Position numbers and translations under genes: made by a program. A DNA stretch of 64,000 bases. Source: Desemzia incerta. Lineage in GTDB: Bacteria; Bacillota; Bacilli; Lactobacillales; Carnobacteriaceae. Location of the stretch: assembly GCF_900115825.1 (NCBI RefSeq), contig NZ_FOXW01000003.1:62001-126000 (forward strand), given 5' to 3'. Positions 10,481-20,532 of this stretch are shown piece by piece. A model generated the notes under the pieces. That model had not been told where the DNA came from and did not search any database. It saw only the letters and a program-made list of their open reading frames with translations. The first letter of the stretch is position 1. The number at the start of each line of letters is the position of its first letter.

Positions 10481-11326
10481 TTAGTTATACTCTTCTAAAT
10501 GATTGAGTTTCTTTTTGTCGAGTTTCAACGTGCTGACGATAATCGCGGCTGTTTCTTCAATTGATCTTTTTTCTACGTTGATAACGAGACAGCCTAATTT
10601 TTCATACAGATCATTTGAAAATTCCAATTCTCTTTCAATGCGTTCTTTATTGGAATAAGGAGTTTCTGGATTCAATCCGTAAGAAATCATCCGTTCTTGA
10701 CGAATAGAGTTGATCATATCTAGATTATTTGTCAAACCTACGATTTTTTTAGGATCCACTTGCCATAACTCTTCAGGGATATGTGATTCCGGAACAAGTG
10801 GCAGATTAGCTACCTTATAATTCAAATTAGCTAAGAACATGCTTAAGGGAGTTTTAGACGTTCTCGAGATTCCCAGCAATATGATATCTGCTTCTAAAAA
10901 TCCTTTAGGATCTCTTCCGTCGTCATACATTACAGCGAATTCAATAGCTCTGATACGGTCAAAATACGTTTCATCCATTTCATGCAAAGCACCCGGTTTA
11001 TTTGCAGGCTGCACGCCGGATCTCTTTTGAATCTCTCGAATGATTGGGCTCAGCAAATCGACACAATAAATTTCGTGTTTGGAGCAATATTCTTGAGCTA
11101 CTTTTGTTAAGTCATCAGATACCAAGGTATGCAGAACCATCGCATTCTCTTCAGCTGCTTTTTCGAGAATTGAAATCAAGGTATCTTCACCTCTGATAAA
11201 AGGGTATCCGTGTAATTTAATATTGGCGGAAGGGAATTGAGACATAGCAGCTTTCCCTAGTGAATTGGCTGTGCCGCCTACTGAATCTGAAACAATATAA
11301 ATATTTACTGGATGGTTATTTTCCAT
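10481..11326 (-). CDS. ppsR: PEP synthase/PPDK regulatory protein (bifunctional kinase/pyrophosphorylase)
   Basis: DUF299/PPRP family enzyme that switches pyruvate,phosphate dikinase or PEP synthase on and off by reversible threonine phosphorylation. The P-loop-like motif is GISRTSKTPLS, with DSVGGTA at the N-terminus. The ATG at 11326 has AGGAG at 8-nt spacing; an ATG two codons earlier (11332) is only 2 nt from it, so I prefer the inner one (281 aa). It is convergent to nfo and divergent from the Fur-family gene. Its target dikinase is not in this window. Confidence 0.9.
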   Translation of the reverse strand: MENNHPVNIYIVSDSVGGTANSLGKAAMSQFPSANIKLHGYPFIRGEDTLISILEKAAEENAMVLHTLVSDDLTKVAQEYCSKHEIYCVDLLSPIIREIQKRSGVQPANKPGALHEMDETYFDRIRAIEFAVMYDDGRDPKGFLEADIILLGISRTSKTPLSMFLANLNYKVANLPLVPESHIPEELWQVDPKKIVGLTNNLDMINSIRQERMISYGLNPETPYSNKERIERELEFSNDLYEKLGCLVINVEKRSIEETAAIIVSTLKLDKKKLNHLEEYN

Positions 11327-11421
11327 ATCCATCTCTCCTTTTTCTGTCTACTATAGTAGTAAGCCTTATTTTCTATACTCTTTTAGTATAACGGATAAAT
11401 GATATAAAGCACAGAAAGAAC

Positions 11422-11449
11422 TTGATTTCCTAATAGAGAGTGGTATAAT
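11422..11449 (+). promoter_or_regulatory. Promoter of the Fur-family gene
   Basis: TTGATT (11422-11427) and TATAAT (11444-11449) are 16 bp apart. The next bases, AAATCGAAACGAGTACGTTTT-like, are weakly symmetrical and might hold an autoregulatory Zur box, but I cannot confirm it. Confidence 0.65.
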
Positions 11450-11490
11450 TCAAATCGAAACGAGTACGTTTTAAAGGAGGCAAGTATCCT

Positions 11491-11913
11491 GTGAACGAAG
11501 TAGAAAATGCAATTGGAATTTTAAAAGATAATGGGTACAAATATACGGACAAAAGAGAACGTATATTAAGCTATTTTAATCAAGAAAATCGTTACATTAC
11601 GGCTAAAGAAGTCCAACAGACGTTAAAAGTCAAATACCCTAATATCAGTTATGACACGATTTACCGCAATTTATATACATTTGTGGAATTAGATATTGTA
11701 GAAGAAACTGAACTGAACGGAGAAAAACTGTTTCGCTTAAACTGTTCTCATTCTGGTCACCATCACCATTTTATTTGTACAGTATGTGGTAAAACCAAAC
11801 GCATTGAGATGTGTCCAATGAATTTCTTTGAAGACCAGTTAAACGGTTGTCAGATAAACTCTCATCGATTTGAAATTTTTGGTCAATGCGAGCAGTGTCT
11901 GCAAGCTAGTTAA
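11491..11913 (+). CDS. zur: Fur-family metalloregulator, probably zinc repressor Zur
   Basis: DNA-binding repressor of the Fur superfamily, 140 aa. The N-terminal winged helix spans about 1-80. The C-terminal half has the regulatory metal cluster CSHSGHHHHFICTVCG and a second CxxC in FGQCEQCLQ, giving a structural zinc site. The HHHHFICTVCGKTKRIEMCPM pattern and the position beside nfo favour Zur over PerR or Fur. The start is GTG behind AAAGGAGG. PerR remains possible, since the distinguishing aspartate needs an alignment. Confidence 0.78.
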   Translation: MNEVENAIGILKDNGYKYTDKRERILSYFNQENRYITAKEVQQTLKVKYPNISYDTIYRNLYTFVELDIVEETELNGEKLFRLNCSHSGHHHHFICTVCGKTKRIEMCPMNFFEDQLNGCQINSHRFEIFGQCEQCLQAS

Positions 11914-11984
11914 CAATTGATTGGGAATAACGTCTGATTCAGAAAATAAAAGTGTGTTTTTTGTTGAATATAGCTAAAGTCATA

Positions 11985-12013
11985 TTGACGTAGCGAAAAC
12001 GTTTAGATATAAT
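11985..12013 (+). promoter_or_regulatory. Promoter of rpsU-yqeY
   Basis: TTGACG (11985-11990) and TATAAT (12008-12013) with exact 17-bp spacing, a near-consensus strong promoter suited to a ribosomal protein gene. Confidence 0.88.
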
Positions 12014-12095
12014 GTAGTAGGACAGTTTGTTAATTATGCATGTTATGCATATGAAATAACGGTTACTTAAATAGCACGGAGGGGGGTAATTGAAT

Positions 12096-12269
12096 ATGTC
12101 AAAAACAGTCGTTAAGAACAATGAATCTCTTGATGATGCTCTTCGTCGCTTCAAACGTTCCGTTTCTAAAACAGGTACTATGCAAGAAGCTCGCAAACGG
12201 GAATTTTATGAAAAACCTAGCGTAAGACGTAAGAAAAAATCTGAAGCAGCTAGAAAACGCAAGCATTAA
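12096..12269 (+). CDS. rpsU: 30S ribosomal protein S21
   Basis: A 57-aa, highly basic protein of the small subunit. It begins [20 protein letters not shown] and ends in the lysine/arginine-rich tail [14 protein letters not shown], both diagnostic for S21. The leader has GGAGGGGGG 10 nt before ATG, and a strong promoter lies about 80 bp upstream. YqeY follows after 35 bp without a terminator, the conserved Firmicutes pair. Confidence 0.97.
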   Translation: MSKTVVKNNESLDDALRRFKRSVSKTGTMQEARKREFYEKPSVRRKKKSEAARKRKH

Positions 12270-12304
12270 TCCTTGCAAGTCTTTAGAATTGAGGTTGAAG
12301 AAGC

Positions 12305-12748
12305 GTGACTCTATTAACTACGATCAATGAAGATGTTAAAACAGCAATGAAAGCTAGAGATAAAGAAAAGCTTTCTGTATTGCGTATGTTGAAATCTGCA
12401 TTGCAAAACGAACAAATCAAAAAAGGTACGGAATTGAATGAGGAAGAAGAATTGTCAGTTCTTTCTCGTGAAATGAAGCAAAGAAGAGACTCACTAACTG
12501 AATTCAAGAATGCAGATCGTCAAGATCTGGTCGAGAAATTGGAAAATGAGATCGTCATTGTGGAAAGCTACCTGCCTAAACAGTTAACTGAAGAAGAACT
12601 TCAATCGATCGTTCAAGAAGTAATTGCTTCTGTGAACGCAACGTCCACCAGCGACTTTGGGAAAGTTATGGGTGCCATAATGCCCAAAGTTAAAGGCAAA
12701 GCTGATGGCAACGCAGTAAATCGAATCGTGAAAGAACAACTTTCTTAG
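12305..12748 (+). CDS. yqeY: GatB/YqeY domain protein
   Basis: 147-aa protein made only of the helical GatB/YqeY tail domain, found in the amidotransferase subunit GatB where it contacts tRNA. As a free protein its role is not settled. Recognisable are [19 protein letters not shown] near the start and [20 protein letters not shown] at the end. The start is GTG. It is cotranscribed with rpsU, and an intrinsic terminator follows 26 bp after the stop. Confidence 0.92.
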   Translation: MTLLTTINEDVKTAMKARDKEKLSVLRMLKSALQNEQIKKGTELNEEEELSVLSREMKQRRDSLTEFKNADRQDLVEKLENEIVIVESYLPKQLTEEELQSIVQEVIASVNATSTSDFGKVMGAIMPKVKGKADGNAVNRIVKEQLS

Positions 12749-12773
12749 GAAAGCTTTGTATCAGCGATTTTAA

Positions 12774-12812
12774 AAGATGGTTTCGAATAACTATTCGAAG
12801 CCATCTTTTTTT
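12774..12812 (+). terminator. Terminator after yqeY
   Basis: AAGATGG-TTCGAATA pairs with TATTCGAA-CCATCTT with one G-T, followed by T7. Confidence 0.93.
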
Positions 12813-13027
12813 GTGCAATGAAAGAGTGTTTCTTATTGAAAAGGTTTTCTTTCTTAAGAAGACGAAATCCATACATTACCTTGATAATACCCGTTAAGAG
12901 AACACGATTTTACGATAAAGGCATCAAAACATTCGTTGAAAACTCTTGATATAGTTGCTAGATAGCTTCTTTTTACCGTTAAAATATGCTATGATTTGTA
13001 TAAATAAAAAAAGGAAGTGTTTGCCGA

Positions 13028-14032
13028 TTGTCTGAACTTACAAATGAAACTCGTATGCTAGAACTAAAAAATCCTGATAAAGCCATTAATCTTTTCGGTT
13101 CACAAGATCGGAATTTGACATTGATCGAAGAATCTATGAATGTGGTCATCCATACCCGCGGAGATAAGTTAGAGATTGTAGGATCTAAAGAAAACGTAGA
13201 TTTAGTAAGTGAAATGTTTATCCAGTTGCAAGAATTATTGAAGACAGGTATACAAATCGGACAAGCCGATATCGTTACAGCTGTGAAAATGGCCAATCGA
13301 GGTACATTATCGAAATTCATCAGTATGTATGAAGAAGAGATCGGCCGAGACCATGATGGCAAACCGATTCGGATAAAAACCTTTGGTCAGCGGCAATATG
13401 TCCATTCTATCCAAAAGAATGATGTAGTCTTTGGGGTTGGACCAGCCGGGACAGGTAAAACTTACCTGGCAGTTGTTATGGCTGTTTCTGCTTTGAAAAA
13501 AGGGGAAGTTAAACGAATCATCATCAGTCGACCTGCTGTGGAAGCTGGAGAAAGTTTAGGTTTTTTACCAGGCGATTTGAAAGAAAAAGTCGATCCATAT
13601 TTGAGACCGATCTATGATGCCATGTACAGCATTTTCGGTTCTGAGCATACAGCTCGTTTGATGGATCGCGGAGTCATCGAGATTGCTCCTTTAGCTTACA
13701 TGAGAGGGAGAACATTAGATGACGCATTTGTTATCTTAGATGAAGCTCAAAATACAACTGTTCCACAAATGAAGATGTTCTTGACTCGTTTAGGATTTGG
13801 CTCAAAAATGATCGTCAATGGCGATGTGACCCAAATCGACTTGCCAAGAGGAACGACAAGTGGTCTAGTTCATGCAGAACGAGTATTGCGTTCTGTTAAG
13901 GGCATTAAATTCAGCACCTTTGATGCTGCGGACGTTGTGCGTCACCCTGTAGTAGCAAGCATCATTGAAGCCTACAGCGAAGAAAAGACTGAATCGTTGC
14001 TGAACCAAGACAAAGAAGAGAAGAAACAATAA
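13028..14032 (+). CDS. phoH: PhoH-family ATPase
   Basis: 334-aa PhoH/YbeZ-type P-loop NTPase. Walker A is GPAGTGKTYLAVV (about residues 139-147), Walker B FVILDEAQNTT. The N-terminal 100 residues form the usual KH-like region (NLTLIEESMNV). The start is TTG at 13028, with AAGGAAG 10 nt upstream. It leads a tight operon phoH-pgpH-ybeY-dgkA-cdd-era-recO; the partner YbeY is an rRNA-maturation endonuclease, so an RNA-related role is likely. A TATGAT at 12990-12995 may be its -10. Confidence 0.95.
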   Translation: MSELTNETRMLELKNPDKAINLFGSQDRNLTLIEESMNVVIHTRGDKLEIVGSKENVDLVSEMFIQLQELLKTGIQIGQADIVTAVKMANRGTLSKFISMYEEEIGRDHDGKPIRIKTFGQRQYVHSIQKNDVVFGVGPAGTGKTYLAVVMAVSALKKGEVKRIIISRPAVEAGESLGFLPGDLKEKVDPYLRPIYDAMYSIFGSEHTARLMDRGVIEIAPLAYMRGRTLDDAFVILDEAQNTTVPQMKMFLTRLGFGSKMIVNGDVTQIDLPRGTTSGLVHAERVLRSVKGIKFSTFDAADVVRHPVVASIIEAYSEEKTESLLNQDKEEKKQ

Positions 14033-14051
14033 ACAACAGAGGAGAATACAC

Positions 14052-16241
14052 ATGATGAAAGTGTTCACTATAGTGAAAAACAAATTAGGAAAGTTTTTTA
14101 TTCCTTTGATCATGTTGTTGTTCTCCTCTGTTTTGTTTGCCTTAATGTATTCAGGATTGAAGCCGGATGTGTTGGATATTCAGTTGTATGAAGTAGCAGA
14201 CACAACCATACGAGCAAATTCAACCGTTGAAGACACTGCTCAAACAGAAATCAATCAAAAAATTGCTGCAGAAAACGTTGCACCTGTTTATAGTTTCAAC
14301 TCGGAGTTGAAAAATAAACAACTGTCAAAGGTCCAGCTGTTATTTGTTACTATTGAAGAGATCCAAAAACTGGAGAAAGCTCGCACAACTAAACCTGAAG
14401 GTAATGATGGAGAAAATGATCCTGCCGCTGTGGTAGAAGAAGAGCCATTAACGACAGAAGAGAAATACAGTCTTTTTCAAGAAAAAACCAACAACTTAGA
14501 ACAAGCTGCACAAGATTTTATAGCGGAAATTCCTGAGTGGATCATTGTAGAGTTATTAAATACTCCTTCTGATACGCTAACTAAACTAAGTGATTTGGTC
14601 ACTACAATCACTTCCGAAAAAATGTCTGAACCTATACGAGCGGATCAATTAAAAGAAACGATTGAAGACGCCCAAGACACGATCCAATACAGCGATCTTG
14701 ATAATTCGTATCAACGAATAGGGTATTTGATTGTGGATCAAGCTATTGTTGAAAATAATATCTATAATGATCAAGCAACCGAACAAGCTAGACAACAGGC
14801 CATGGATAACGTACAGCCGGTCATGATCTTGCAAGGGCAAGTAATCGTTCAAGAAGGGCATGTGGTAGACAGTACAGATATTCACCACTTAGAACTGTTA
14901 GGCATGCTGGATAACGAACCATCCTATCAAATGTTGTACAGCTTACTGGTTTTACTAGCTGCTCAAATTACTGGAATCTATTACATCACTAAGATCGAAA
15001 CCACGTCTTCTGAGAAAATGACAAAAATCATTGTACTGTACAGTTTATTGGTGATTGTCAGTGTAGCGATAATGAAAGGCTTGCAGCTGCTGCAATTAGC
15101 TGGAATCAACAATATTGCTTTTCTTTATCCTGCAGCCTTAGCGCCAATGCTGGCAAATGCATTTCTATCCAGTCGGTTCAGTTATTTCTTAAACAGCTTC
15201 TTGCCCGTTTTTTCGATTTTTGTTTTTGCAGATTACAAAGGAACCACTAGCGCATTGATTATTGCTGTTGTTTACAGCTTGAATGGCTTGTTTGGTGCCT
15301 TTACGAAACAGCGAAAAGAGCAGATAATATCCGGCAGCTTACTTTGGTTAATGATAATAGGAAATGGTATAGTAATGTTATCAATGATTCTTTATCTAAA
15401 CCAACCTGTATTTACGGCCCAAACGCTTATGATGCTTGTTTATTCGATTTTAGGCGGAATATTGTCTTATGTATTTTCCATTATGTTGATTCCTTATATT
15501 GATGTTTACTATGACGATAAAGCTGTATTGACTATGAATGAGTTGTCTAATCCGAATCAGCCATTATTGAAATTGCTGCTCACGAAAGCTCCTGGAACCT
15601 ATCACCATAGTTTGATGGTGGCTAATCTAAGTTCCAACGCAGTGAGTGCGATTGGCGGGGATTCGTTATTCACTCGTGTGGCGTGTTATTACCATGATGT
15701 CGGGAAGCTGACGCATCCATTGTTTTTTGTAGAGAATCTGCCAAGCGGTATGGATAATCCTCATCGGCTGTTATCGCCATACGAAAGCAAAGACATCATT
15801 TTAGGACATGTCTCTGAAGGTGTGAGGATATTAAAAGAAGCCAATATGCCTGAGTCGATCATTGATATTTGTGCGCAACATCATGGAACAACACTGGTCA
15901 AATATTTTTACGCGGAAGCTAAAAAAGAAAATCCAGATGTAGATGAAAGCGAGTTTCGCTATCCTGGTCCTAAACCTCAATCAAGAGAAGCAGCGATTAT
16001 CAACATCGCTGATAGTGCCGAGGCAGCATGTCGTTCAATGTCCAACCCGACGAAAAAATCGATTGAAGACTTTGTACACTCTTTGATTGCCGAGCGTTTT
16101 AGAGAAGGTCAATTCAATGAATGCTCAATTACTATGGAAGAGCTGCACATTGTTGAAAATTCATTAGTCGAAAGTTTAGTGGGAACGTTCCATAGTCGGA
16201 TCGAATACCCAAAAATGGAACCTCACAATGAAAAATCTTAA
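14052..16241 (+). CDS. pgpH: c-di-AMP phosphodiesterase PgpH (7TM-HD protein)
   Basis: Membrane phosphodiesterase that hydrolyses cyclic di-AMP. The 729-aa order is: one N-terminal membrane segment, an extracytoplasmic 7TMR-HDED domain (about 50-285), seven membrane segments (about 290-500), and a cytosolic HD domain with HHSLMVANLSSNA, CYYHDVGKL and ICAQHHGTTLV. ATG follows GAGGAG. In Listeria its homologue is inhibited by ppGpp, so it may respond to the rel gene at 1.6 kb. It is the second gene of the phoH operon. Confidence 0.93.
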   Translation: MMKVFTIVKNKLGKFFIPLIMLLFSSVLFALMYSGLKPDVLDIQLYEVADTTIRANSTVEDTAQTEINQKIAAENVAPVYSFNSELKNKQLSKVQLLFVTIEEIQKLEKARTTKPEGNDGENDPAAVVEEEPLTTEEKYSLFQEKTNNLEQAAQDFIAEIPEWIIVELLNTPSDTLTKLSDLVTTITSEKMSEPIRADQLKETIEDAQDTIQYSDLDNSYQRIGYLIVDQAIVENNIYNDQATEQARQQAMDNVQPVMILQGQVIVQEGHVVDSTDIHHLELLGMLDNEPSYQMLYSLLVLLAAQITGIYYITKIETTSSEKMTKIIVLYSLLVIVSVAIMKGLQLLQLAGINNIAFLYPAALAPMLANAFLSSRFSYFLNSFLPVFSIFVFADYKGTTSALIIAVVYSLNGLFGAFTKQRKEQIISGSLLWLMIIGNGIVMLSMILYLNQPVFTAQTLMMLVYSILGGILSYVFSIMLIPYIDVYYDDKAVLTMNELSNPNQPLLKLLLTKAPGTYHHSLMVANLSSNAVSAIGGDSLFTRVACYYHDVGKLTHPLFFVENLPSGMDNPHRLLSPYESKDIILGHVSEGVRILKEANMPESIIDICAQHHGTTLVKYFYAEAKKENPDVDESEFRYPGPKPQSREAAIINIADSAEAACRSMSNPTKKSIEDFVHSLIAERFREGQFNECSITMEELHIVENSLVESLVGTFHSRIEYPKMEPHNEKS

Positions 16242-16278
16242 AAAATGAATGAAAAATTTAAGGAGTTGGTCAAGTTTT

Positions 16279-16758
16279 ATGGAATTAGATTTATTTGATG
16301 AAACAAATACGGTATCTTCAGAACAAACAGAACTAGTCCGTACATTGTTGGAGTTTGCGGCAGGAAAGCTGGAACTGCCGGAAAATACTGAGGTCTCTGT
16401 TACCTTTGTCACGAATGAACGGATTCAAGAGATCAATCGCGAATACCGGGACAAAGATCAGCCAACAGATGTCATCAGCTTTGCGTTAGAAGACGAAGTG
16501 GATGATGAGCCGGATTTCTTCTTAGGAGATTTTGAAGGTCTTATTCCTAAAAATATCGGGGATATCATTATTTCGATCGATAGAACAAAAGAGCAAGCTA
16601 TCGAGTATGGACACTCATTCCAAAGAGAACTTGGTTTTCTAGCCTTACATGGATTTTTGCATTTGAATGGTTACGATCATATGGAGCCGGAAGATGAGAA
16701 AGAAATGTTCGGTCTGCAAAATGAAATACTAAAGGAGTATGGTCTTGGACGAGAATAA
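16279..16758 (+). CDS. ybeY: rRNA maturation endoribonuclease YbeY
   Basis: Zinc-dependent single-strand endoribonuclease for 16S rRNA 3'-end maturation and ribosome quality control. The metal-binding motif [11 protein letters not shown] is present (H-x3-H-x5-H), with DVISFALE upstream. ATG 16279 is chosen since AAGGAG lies 13 nt before it; an ATG at 16249 would put that site inside the gene. 159 aa, the family length. Overlaps the next gene's start. Confidence 0.95.
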   Translation: MELDLFDETNTVSSEQTELVRTLLEFAAGKLELPENTEVSVTFVTNERIQEINREYRDKDQPTDVISFALEDEVDDEPDFFLGDFEGLIPKNIGDIIISIDRTKEQAIEYGHSFQRELGFLALHGFLHLNGYDHMEPEDEKEMFGLQNEILKEYGLGRE

Positions 16759-17134
16759 AAAAAGCACTAAAAACCGAAGATACATTGATTCTTTTAAATA
16801 TGCTTTTATAGGAATCACCACTGTATTTCGTGAGGAACGAAATATGCGTACACATGTAACGTTAGGTTTGACAGCTATTTTATTGAGTCTATTTTGCAAT
16901 CTTACCACGATAGAATGGCTTTGGATGTTGCTGTGTGTGTTTCTAGTCTTTGTGATGGAAATTTGGAATACAGTTATTGAAAATGTCGTAGATTTGGTAG
17001 TAGATCACCATTTTCACCCTATAGCTAAAAAAGCTAAAGATATGGCAGCGGCGGCGGTATTGTTAACGTCACTGTTTTCACTGATTGTCGGCGGAACCAT
17101 TTTGCTGCCTAAGATTTTTAGTTGGTTTGTATAA
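16745..17134 (+). CDS. dgkA: Undecaprenol/diacylglycerol kinase family protein
   Basis: Small three-helix membrane kinase. In Gram-positives the family phosphorylates undecaprenol to replenish the cell-wall lipid carrier. Conserved [33 protein letters not shown] and [15 protein letters not shown] are all visible. The TTG at 16745 has AAGGAG at 7 nt; an ATG two codons earlier (16739) is too close to it. The gene overlaps the end of ybeY, implying translational coupling. Confidence 0.92.
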   Translation: MDENKKSTKNRRYIDSFKYAFIGITTVFREERNMRTHVTLGLTAILLSLFCNLTTIEWLWMLLCVFLVFVMEIWNTVIENVVDLVVDHHFHPIAKKAKDMAAAAVLLTSLFSLIVGGTILLPKIFSWFV

Positions 17135-17184
17135 ATTTACGTTTAATCCTATAAAAAAATACTTATTCAAGGAGCTATTATTTC

Positions 17185-17595
17185 ATGAAACCAAATGACA
17201 CTGTAATCGAAACACTTATCCATGATGCAACTGCTATGCTGGACCGTGCATATGTACCTTATTCTAAATTTCCAGTGGGAGCTGCTTTAGTCACAAAAGA
17301 AGGAGAAATTTTTTCCGGCTGCAATATTGAAAATGCATCTTACGGACTTTCCAACTGTGCTGAAAGAACAACGATTTTTAAAGCTGTATCTGAAGGTAAG
17401 AAAGAATTCGACTACTTAGTAGTGACGGGTGATACTGACGGCCCAATCTCACCATGCGGCGCGTGTCGTCAAGTGATGGCTGAGTTCTGTCATCCGGATA
17501 TGCCTGTCTTACTAACCAATAAAAAAGGAAATAAACACGAAACCACCATTAAAGAATTATTACCAGGTGCATTTCGATCGGAGGATATGGATTAA
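17185..17595 (+). CDS. cdd: Cytidine deaminase
   Basis: Converts cytidine and deoxycytidine to uridine/deoxyuridine in pyrimidine salvage. 136 aa with zinc ligands and catalytic glutamate in [11 protein letters not shown] and [12 protein letters not shown]. It sits between dgkA and era in the order conserved in Bacilli, and its TAA overlaps the ATG of era (TAATG). Its product uridine would be a substrate of the nucleoside hydrolase encoded at 43.9 kb. Confidence 0.96.
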   Translation: MKPNDTVIETLIHDATAMLDRAYVPYSKFPVGAALVTKEGEIFSGCNIENASYGLSNCAERTTIFKAVSEGKKEFDYLVVTGDTDGPISPCGACRQVMAEFCHPDMPVLLTNKKGNKHETTIKELLPGAFRSEDMD

Positions 17596-18500
17596 TGAGT
17601 AAAAAAAGTTATAAATCAGGTTTTGTTTCTATTGTAGGAAGACCTAACGTAGGGAAATCAACATTTTTAAATCGAGTTGTAGGTCAAAAAATCGCGATTA
17701 TGAGTGATAAAGCTCAAACCACTAGAAATAAGATCCAAGGTATCTACACAACAAAAGAAGAGCAGATTATTTTCATCGATACGCCAGGGATTCATAAGCC
17801 AAGACACCGCCTAGGAGACTTTATGGTGGATTCTGCGTTGAGTTCTTTCAAGGGTGTAGAAGTGATTCTCTTGATGGTTAATGCAACTGAAAAACGTGGT
17901 CCTGGAGACAATTTCATTATTGAAAAATTAAAAGACAGCTCAACTCCAGTATTTTTAGTGATCAACAAAATCGATGAAGTTCATCCCGATAAATTATTTG
18001 CGATTATTGAAGACTACAAAACCACTATGGATTATGCGGAAATCGTTCCAATTTCTGCCAAAGAAGGAAACAACGTTCAAACGTTGCTAGCCCAAGTTAA
18101 GAAATACTTGCCTGAAGGACCTCAATTCTATCCTGAAGACCAAGTTACGGACCATCCTGAATACTTTATCATTTCTGAATTGATTCGTGAAAAAGTATTG
18201 GAATTGACTCGTGAAGAAATACCGCATTCTGTAGCAGTAGTGGTAGAAGGTATTGAACGCAATGAAAACGACAAAGTCCAAGTTCACGCAGCGGTCATTG
18301 TAGAACGTTCTTCTCAAAAAGGCATTATTATCGGTAAAGGCGGTAAAATGCTGAAAGATATTGGGATCCGTGCGAGAAAAGATATCGAAATACTGCTTGG
18401 AGATAAGATCTATTTGGATTTATGGGTAAAAGTGCAAAAAGATTGGCGAGACCGTCAAACCAATTTGCAAGATTATGGATACAGAAAAGACGACTATTAA
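17595..18500 (+). CDS. era: GTPase Era
   Basis: Essential small-subunit assembly GTPase. 301 aa with G1 GRPNVGKS, G3 DTPGIH, G4 NKID and a C-terminal KH domain containing [15 protein letters not shown]. It binds the 3' end of 16S rRNA, close to the site processed by YbeY from the same operon. Start overlaps the cdd stop; recO follows after 25 bp. Confidence 0.97.
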   Translation: MSKKSYKSGFVSIVGRPNVGKSTFLNRVVGQKIAIMSDKAQTTRNKIQGIYTTKEEQIIFIDTPGIHKPRHRLGDFMVDSALSSFKGVEVILLMVNATEKRGPGDNFIIEKLKDSSTPVFLVINKIDEVHPDKLFAIIEDYKTTMDYAEIVPISAKEGNNVQTLLAQVKKYLPEGPQFYPEDQVTDHPEYFIISELIREKVLELTREEIPHSVAVVVEGIERNENDKVQVHAAVIVERSSQKGIIIGKGGKMLKDIGIRARKDIEILLGDKIYLDLWVKVQKDWRDRQTNLQDYGYRKDDY

Positions 18501-18525
18501 ATTGAGTTAAAAGGGAGTGGATGAA

Positions 18526-19326
18526 TTGTCTCAAATTGAAGAATTTGAAGGCATTGTTTTGTCTGTTAAAAAACATCGAGAGCAAGACCATTTAGTAAAG
18601 ATTTTTACAGATCGGTTCGGCAAGTTGATGTTTTTTACTCGAGGAACAGGGAAGAGAAACAACAAACTAAAGACAGCTATCCTCCCTTTTACAAAAGCAA
18701 CTTATATTGGAGACGTTCGAACAACGGGGCTTTGTTTTTTGAATGACGCTAAAGACCAGCAGCAGTACCAGAGCATGCAAACGGATATCTTCTTAAATGC
18801 ATATGCCACTTATTTGTTGAATCTGACAGATGTCGCATTAGAAGACAGACAGCCTAACCCTGCTCTATATCATAAGTTAGCGGCCAGTTTACAAGAAATC
18901 GATGAAGGATCTGATCCGGAAATCATCATGAATATTTTTGAAATCCAGCTGCTGCCTTATTTTGGAGTTGCTCCAGAGTTAAGAGGATGCCGGGTTTGCG
19001 GCAATACGGAAGGTCCTTTTGATTATTCTCAGACATATGGAGGACTGTTGTGCCAGAAACACTGGCATATGGATGAACACCGATATCATGCGACTCAAAG
19101 GAGCATCTACTTCATTCGTTTATTTTCGAGGGTTTCCTTAGATCAAATTGGGTCTATCAGTGTGAAAGAAGAGACAAAAAAAGAGATTCAATCTTTGGTG
19201 GACCATATATACGACGATTCCGTTGGGATCAAATTAAAAAGTAAAGGGTTCATCAAGAAAATGGATAAGTGGGGCAGCGTGTTGAAAGATGCCCGCAACC
19301 CTGAAAAAAATGACAGAAAAGATTGA
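18526..19326 (+). CDS. recO: DNA repair protein RecO
   Basis: Recombination mediator that loads RecA on SSB-coated DNA. 266 aa: N-terminal OB fold (EGIVLSVKKHREQDHLV), helical region, and a zinc motif CRVCGN...LLCQKH. I choose TTG 18526 because GGGAG (18513-18517) is 8 nt upstream; a GTG at 18517 overlaps that site. Last gene of the phoH operon; its final codons overlap the -35 of the glyQS promoter. Confidence 0.94.
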   Translation: MSQIEEFEGIVLSVKKHREQDHLVKIFTDRFGKLMFFTRGTGKRNNKLKTAILPFTKATYIGDVRTTGLCFLNDAKDQQQYQSMQTDIFLNAYATYLLNLTDVALEDRQPNPALYHKLAASLQEIDEGSDPEIIMNIFEIQLLPYFGVAPELRGCRVCGNTEGPFDYSQTYGGLLCQKHWHMDEHRYHATQRSIYFIRLFSRVSLDQIGSISVKEETKKEIQSLVDHIYDDSVGIKLKSKGFIKKMDKWGSVLKDARNPEKNDRKD

Positions 19327-19352
19327 CAATGAGTTAGCAAAGAAGCTATTAT
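19323..19352 (+). promoter_or_regulatory. Promoter of glyQS
   Basis: TTGACA (19323-19328), overlapping the recO stop codon, and TATTAT (19347-19352) at 18 bp. A TATAAT shifted 3 bp downstream is an alternative -10. Confidence 0.75.
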
Positions 19353-19357
19353 AATAA

Positions 19358-19590
19358 AGAATTGAAGAAACAGCGTTGAAGGAAGAAGTAAAGATCTGAC
19401 CCTTGTTTAAAGCGATTTTGGGATAGTGCGAGCCAAATAACAAGAAGATTTTGAAAGGCATCTGGAGCTGAGACCAACAAAGATGCTAGTAGTGTTTCGA
19501 TAACAATACTAGAATTAGGGTGGAACCGCGGTTAGTGTATATAATCGTCCCTATGCTTAACGAACAGTGTTGAGCATAGGGACTTTTTTT
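19358..19590 (+). promoter_or_regulatory. Glycine T-box leader of glyQS
   Basis: T-box core TTAGGGTGGAACCGCGG is at 19515-19531. The terminator is an 11-bp stem (19547-19557 with 19573-19583) followed by T7. In the specifier loop GAAA is followed by GGC (19457-19459) and then A, giving a glycine codon as expected for glyQS. Confidence 0.94.
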
Positions 19591-19622
19591 ATTTTCAAAA
19601 AAATTCTAGGAGTGAATCAAAA

Positions 19623-20531
19623 ATGAAAAAAGACAGTTTAACTTTTCAAGAGATCATTTTGACATTGCAAAATTTTTGGTCTGATAAAGGTTGTATGCTG
19701 ATGCAAGCATACGATACAGAAAAAGGTGCTGGAACGATGAGTCCTTATACGTTCTTACGTGCTATTGGTCCAGAACCATGGAACGCGGCTTACGTTGAGC
19801 CTTCAAGAAGACCAGCAGACGGCCGTTATGGAGAGAATCCAAACCGTTTGTTCCAACATCACCAATTCCAAGTTGTGATGAAACCATCTCCTGAAAATAT
19901 CCAAGAGTTATATTTGGAAAGCTTGGAATTATTAGGCATCAATCCTTTAGAACACGATATTCGTTTCGTAGAAGACAACTGGGAAAACCCTTCTATGGGA
20001 TGTGCAGGACTAGGATGGGAAGTGTGGTTGGATGGAATGGAAATCACACAATTTACTTACTTCCAACAAGTCGGCGGATTAGAGTGCAAGCCTGTTACCA
20101 GCGAGATCACATATGGTCTTGAGCGTTTAGCTTCTTACATCCAAGAAGTAGACAGTGTATACGATATTGAGTGGACTCAAGGCGTAAAATATGGAGAAAT
20201 CTTTATTCAACCAGAAAATGAACACTCTCAATATGCGTTTAACAACAGCAATCAAGAGATGTTGCTGCACTTCTTTGAAGAGTACGAAAAAGAAGCTCAA
20301 AAACAAATCGATGCTGGGTTGGTACATCCAGCTTATGATTACGTGCTTAAATGCAGTCACACATTCAACTTGTTAGATGCACGAGGAGCTGTTTCGGTAA
20401 CAGAGAGAGCTGGTTACTTAGCACGTATTCGTAACATGGCTCGTTCGATCGCAAAAGCCTTCGTCAATGAGCGTGAAAAATTGGGATTCCCATTATTGAA
20501 AGAAGACATTACAGTGGAGGGAGCTGAATAA
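19623..20531 (+). CDS. glyQ: Glycyl-tRNA synthetase alpha subunit
   Basis: Catalytic subunit of the heterotetrameric bacterial GlyRS. The 302-aa product starts with [19 protein letters not shown] and contains [17 protein letters not shown] and [12 protein letters not shown], all signatures of the alpha subunit. ATG behind CTAGGAG. The T-box lies directly upstream, and glyS starts 1 bp after the stop. Confidence 0.97.
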   Translation: MKKDSLTFQEIILTLQNFWSDKGCMLMQAYDTEKGAGTMSPYTFLRAIGPEPWNAAYVEPSRRPADGRYGENPNRLFQHHQFQVVMKPSPENIQELYLESLELLGINPLEHDIRFVEDNWENPSMGCAGLGWEVWLDGMEITQFTYFQQVGGLECKPVTSEITYGLERLASYIQEVDSVYDIEWTQGVKYGEIFIQPENEHSQYAFNNSNQEMLLHFFEEYEKEAQKQIDAGLVHPAYDYVLKCSHTFNLLDARGAVSVTERAGYLARIRNMARSIAKAFVNEREKLGFPLLKEDITVEGAE

Positions 20532-20532
20532 G